6,849 nt of DNA from Rhizobium sp. Q54 (GTDB lineage Bacteria > Pseudomonadota > Alphaproteobacteria > Rickettsiales > UBA1997). Numbering within the stretch: the first letter of the stretch is position 1; each line of letters opens with the position of its first letter. The stretch covers positions 1 to 6,849 of the forward strand of contig CAMBES010000072.1 in NCBI GenBank assembly GCA_945865855.1. The letters run 5' to 3'. A program made the position numbers and the translations under genes. Shown here piece after piece: positions 5,691 to 6,849 of this stretch. The notes below the pieces were generated by a model. The model did not search any database and was not told the DNA's origin. It was given only the letters and a program-made list of their open reading frames with translations.

Positions 5691-6809
5691 ATGACGTTTA
5701 TCCCAAAATTCCAAATCACCACCACCATTTCAAAAAGCCTGATGACCATTGAGGCGAATAAGGAAGTGGTAAATAGCCTTCCGATTACGCCAAAGATTTT
5801 GGCTTCGCTTCGAGAAAGCGCAAAGCTGATCACGACTCATTATTCAACGATGATTGAAGGCAATAAGTTGAATGAAAAAGAAATTATTAAGGTCATAAAA
5901 AGTAAATCCCTCGGCAAATCTTTTGGAAAAATAAAACCAAAGCAGCGCGATGAAAAAGAGGTTTTGGGATATTACGCAGCCCTTGAGCACGTTCATCAAA
6001 TCGCTAATAAAAACCCACTTCTAAATGAAAAAATTATTCAAACCATTCACGCAATCGTGATGAGTTCTGGAAATCCAAAAGCCAAACCAACCAAATATCG
6101 CGATGGTCAAAATGTTATTCGAGATAGCAGAAGTGGAGCGATAGTTTACATGCCACCAGAGGCAAAAGATGTGTCAGATTTGATGTTGCAAATGACCACT
6201 TGGATCAACAAAGAATTAGCAAAAAAAGACCTGCCTCTTCCAATTATAGCCGCAATTGCTCACTACCAATTCGCCACCATTCACCCTTACTATGACGGCA
6301 ACGGCAGAACAGCGCGACTTCTTACAACTTTGATTCTCCACCTCAGCGGCTACGGCCTAAAAGGCATTTACTGCTTAGAAGAATATTACGCCAAAGATTT
6401 GGGCTCTTATTACCAAGCCTTAAGCATTGGCAATCACCACAATTACTACATGGGAAGAGCTGAAAGTGAGATCACCAGCTTCATTGAATATTTTTGCGCA
6501 GGGATGGCGAAGGCTTTTGAAAGTGTAAGACAAAACATCGTCGCCAGCCTTCAAAACAAAAATTCAGAAACCGACAAATCAGATCTACTTTATCACCTAG
6601 ACGAAAGACAAAAACGCGCTTTGGATTTATTCCTAAAACAAAAAATTATCGCCACTAAAGATGTGGCATTGCTTCTTGGTCTTGGTATCGGAGCTGCTAA
6701 CAACATTTGCAAAAAATGGCTTGAATTAGGTTTTATTGAAGCAAGCTCAGAAGCGAAAAAAAATCGTGGTTATTTTTTGGCTAAAAAATGGCGTAAGTTG
6801 GTTGAATAA
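5691..6809 (+). CDS. fic: Class II Fic protein, predicted AMP-transferase with C-terminal winged helix
   Basis: Fic enzymes transfer AMP from ATP to hydroxyl side chains of target proteins. The 372-residue product has a Fic_N region (about 1-90) and a Fic core (about 100-270). Its C-terminal winged-helix-like domain (about 304-372) includes ATKDVALLLGLGIGAANNIC. The catalytic motif is HPYYDGNGRTAR (198-209): His198 is the base, Asp202 the metal ligand, and Arg206/Arg209 bind phosphates. The usual Phe at motif position 3 is Tyr. The flap that docks targets reads GAIVYMPPEAKDV (149-161). An autoinhibitory (S/T)xxxE(G/N) motif, STMIEGN (52-58, Glu56), lies N-terminal to the core, which defines class II and means no separate antitoxin is required. 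The domain order matches Shewanella oneidensis SoFic. ATG 5691 is preferred over an in-frame TTG at 5649 because the latter would place the inverted repeat in coding sequence. Targets are unknown. Palindromes upstream hint at autoregulation. Confidence 0.94.
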   Translation: MTFIPKFQITTTISKSLMTIEANKEVVNSLPITPKILASLRESAKLITTHYSTMIEGNKLNEKEIIKVIKSKSLGKSFGKIKPKQRDEKEVLGYYAALEHVHQIANKNPLLNEKIIQTIHAIVMSSGNPKAKPTKYRDGQNVIRDSRSGAIVYMPPEAKDVSDLMLQMTTWINKELAKKDLPLPIIAAIAHYQFATIHPYYDGNGRTARLLTTLILHLSGYGLKGIYCLEEYYAKDLGSYYQALSIGNHHNYYMGRAESEITSFIEYFCAGMAKAFESVRQNIVASLQNKNSETDKSDLLYHLDERQKRALDLFLKQKIIATKDVALLLGLGIGAANNICKKWLELGFIEASSEAKKNRGYFLAKKWRKLVE

Positions 6810-6834
6810 TTTAAAAATCTAAATTCTTAGAAAA

Positions 6835-6849
6835 ATGAACAGCGAACAA
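6835..6849 (+). CDS. Possible start of a further gene, cut by the window edge
   Basis: An ATG 25 nt after the fic stop opens five codons (MNSEQ) with no stop before the edge. Its spacing and direction would suit a second gene of a fic operon, but there is no clear Shine-Dalgarno and far too little sequence to judge. Confidence 0.2.

Overview
The window reads as ordinary chromosome from a low-G+C Gram-negative bacterium, most likely an alphaproteobacterium with a compact genome. This placement is inference. It rests on a soluble S49 peptidase of the kind seen in that class, an LptC-like LPS-export protein, A/T-rich codon use and overlapping genes. No rRNA, tRNA, CRISPR array or insertion sequence was seen.

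Left part (1-2495, minus strand). Three genes run leftward as a tightly overlapped unit. They are a membrane-anchored thioredoxin-like (TlpA/ResA-type) protein, a 12-helix MFS transporter, and the N-terminal two thirds of an SppA/SohB-type serine peptidase cut by the window edge. The junctions are a TAATG stop/start overlap and a 23-nt overlap, so translational coupling is likely.

Middle part (2507-4504, plus strand). folB (dihydroneopterin aldolase) starts only 11 bp from the divergent thioredoxin-like gene. It overlaps a short lptC-like gene by 8 nt. A 158-bp spacer follows, holding a long imperfect inverted repeat, and then a complete aroC (chorismate synthase). The sequence shows no shared pathway beyond envelope and core-metabolism housekeeping (LPS export, folate, aromatic amino acids).

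Right part (4606-6849). A predicted secreted, low-complexity protein has a signal peptide, a Gly/Gln-rich repeat block, and then a highly charged Lys/Arg/Glu/Asp heptad region. It is closed by a strong intrinsic terminator. Beyond it lies a regulatory-looking spacer with two inverted repeats and a possible 43-codon divergent ORF. Next is a complete class II Fic protein (predicted AMP-transferase) with its inhibitory motif at the N-terminus and a winged-helix-like C-terminus. A possible next gene begins at the extreme right edge.

The least explained elements are the secreted repeat protein, the lptC-aroC inverted repeat, and the palindromes and small ORF upstream of fic. I see no convincing evidence of a wholly new multi-gene system.
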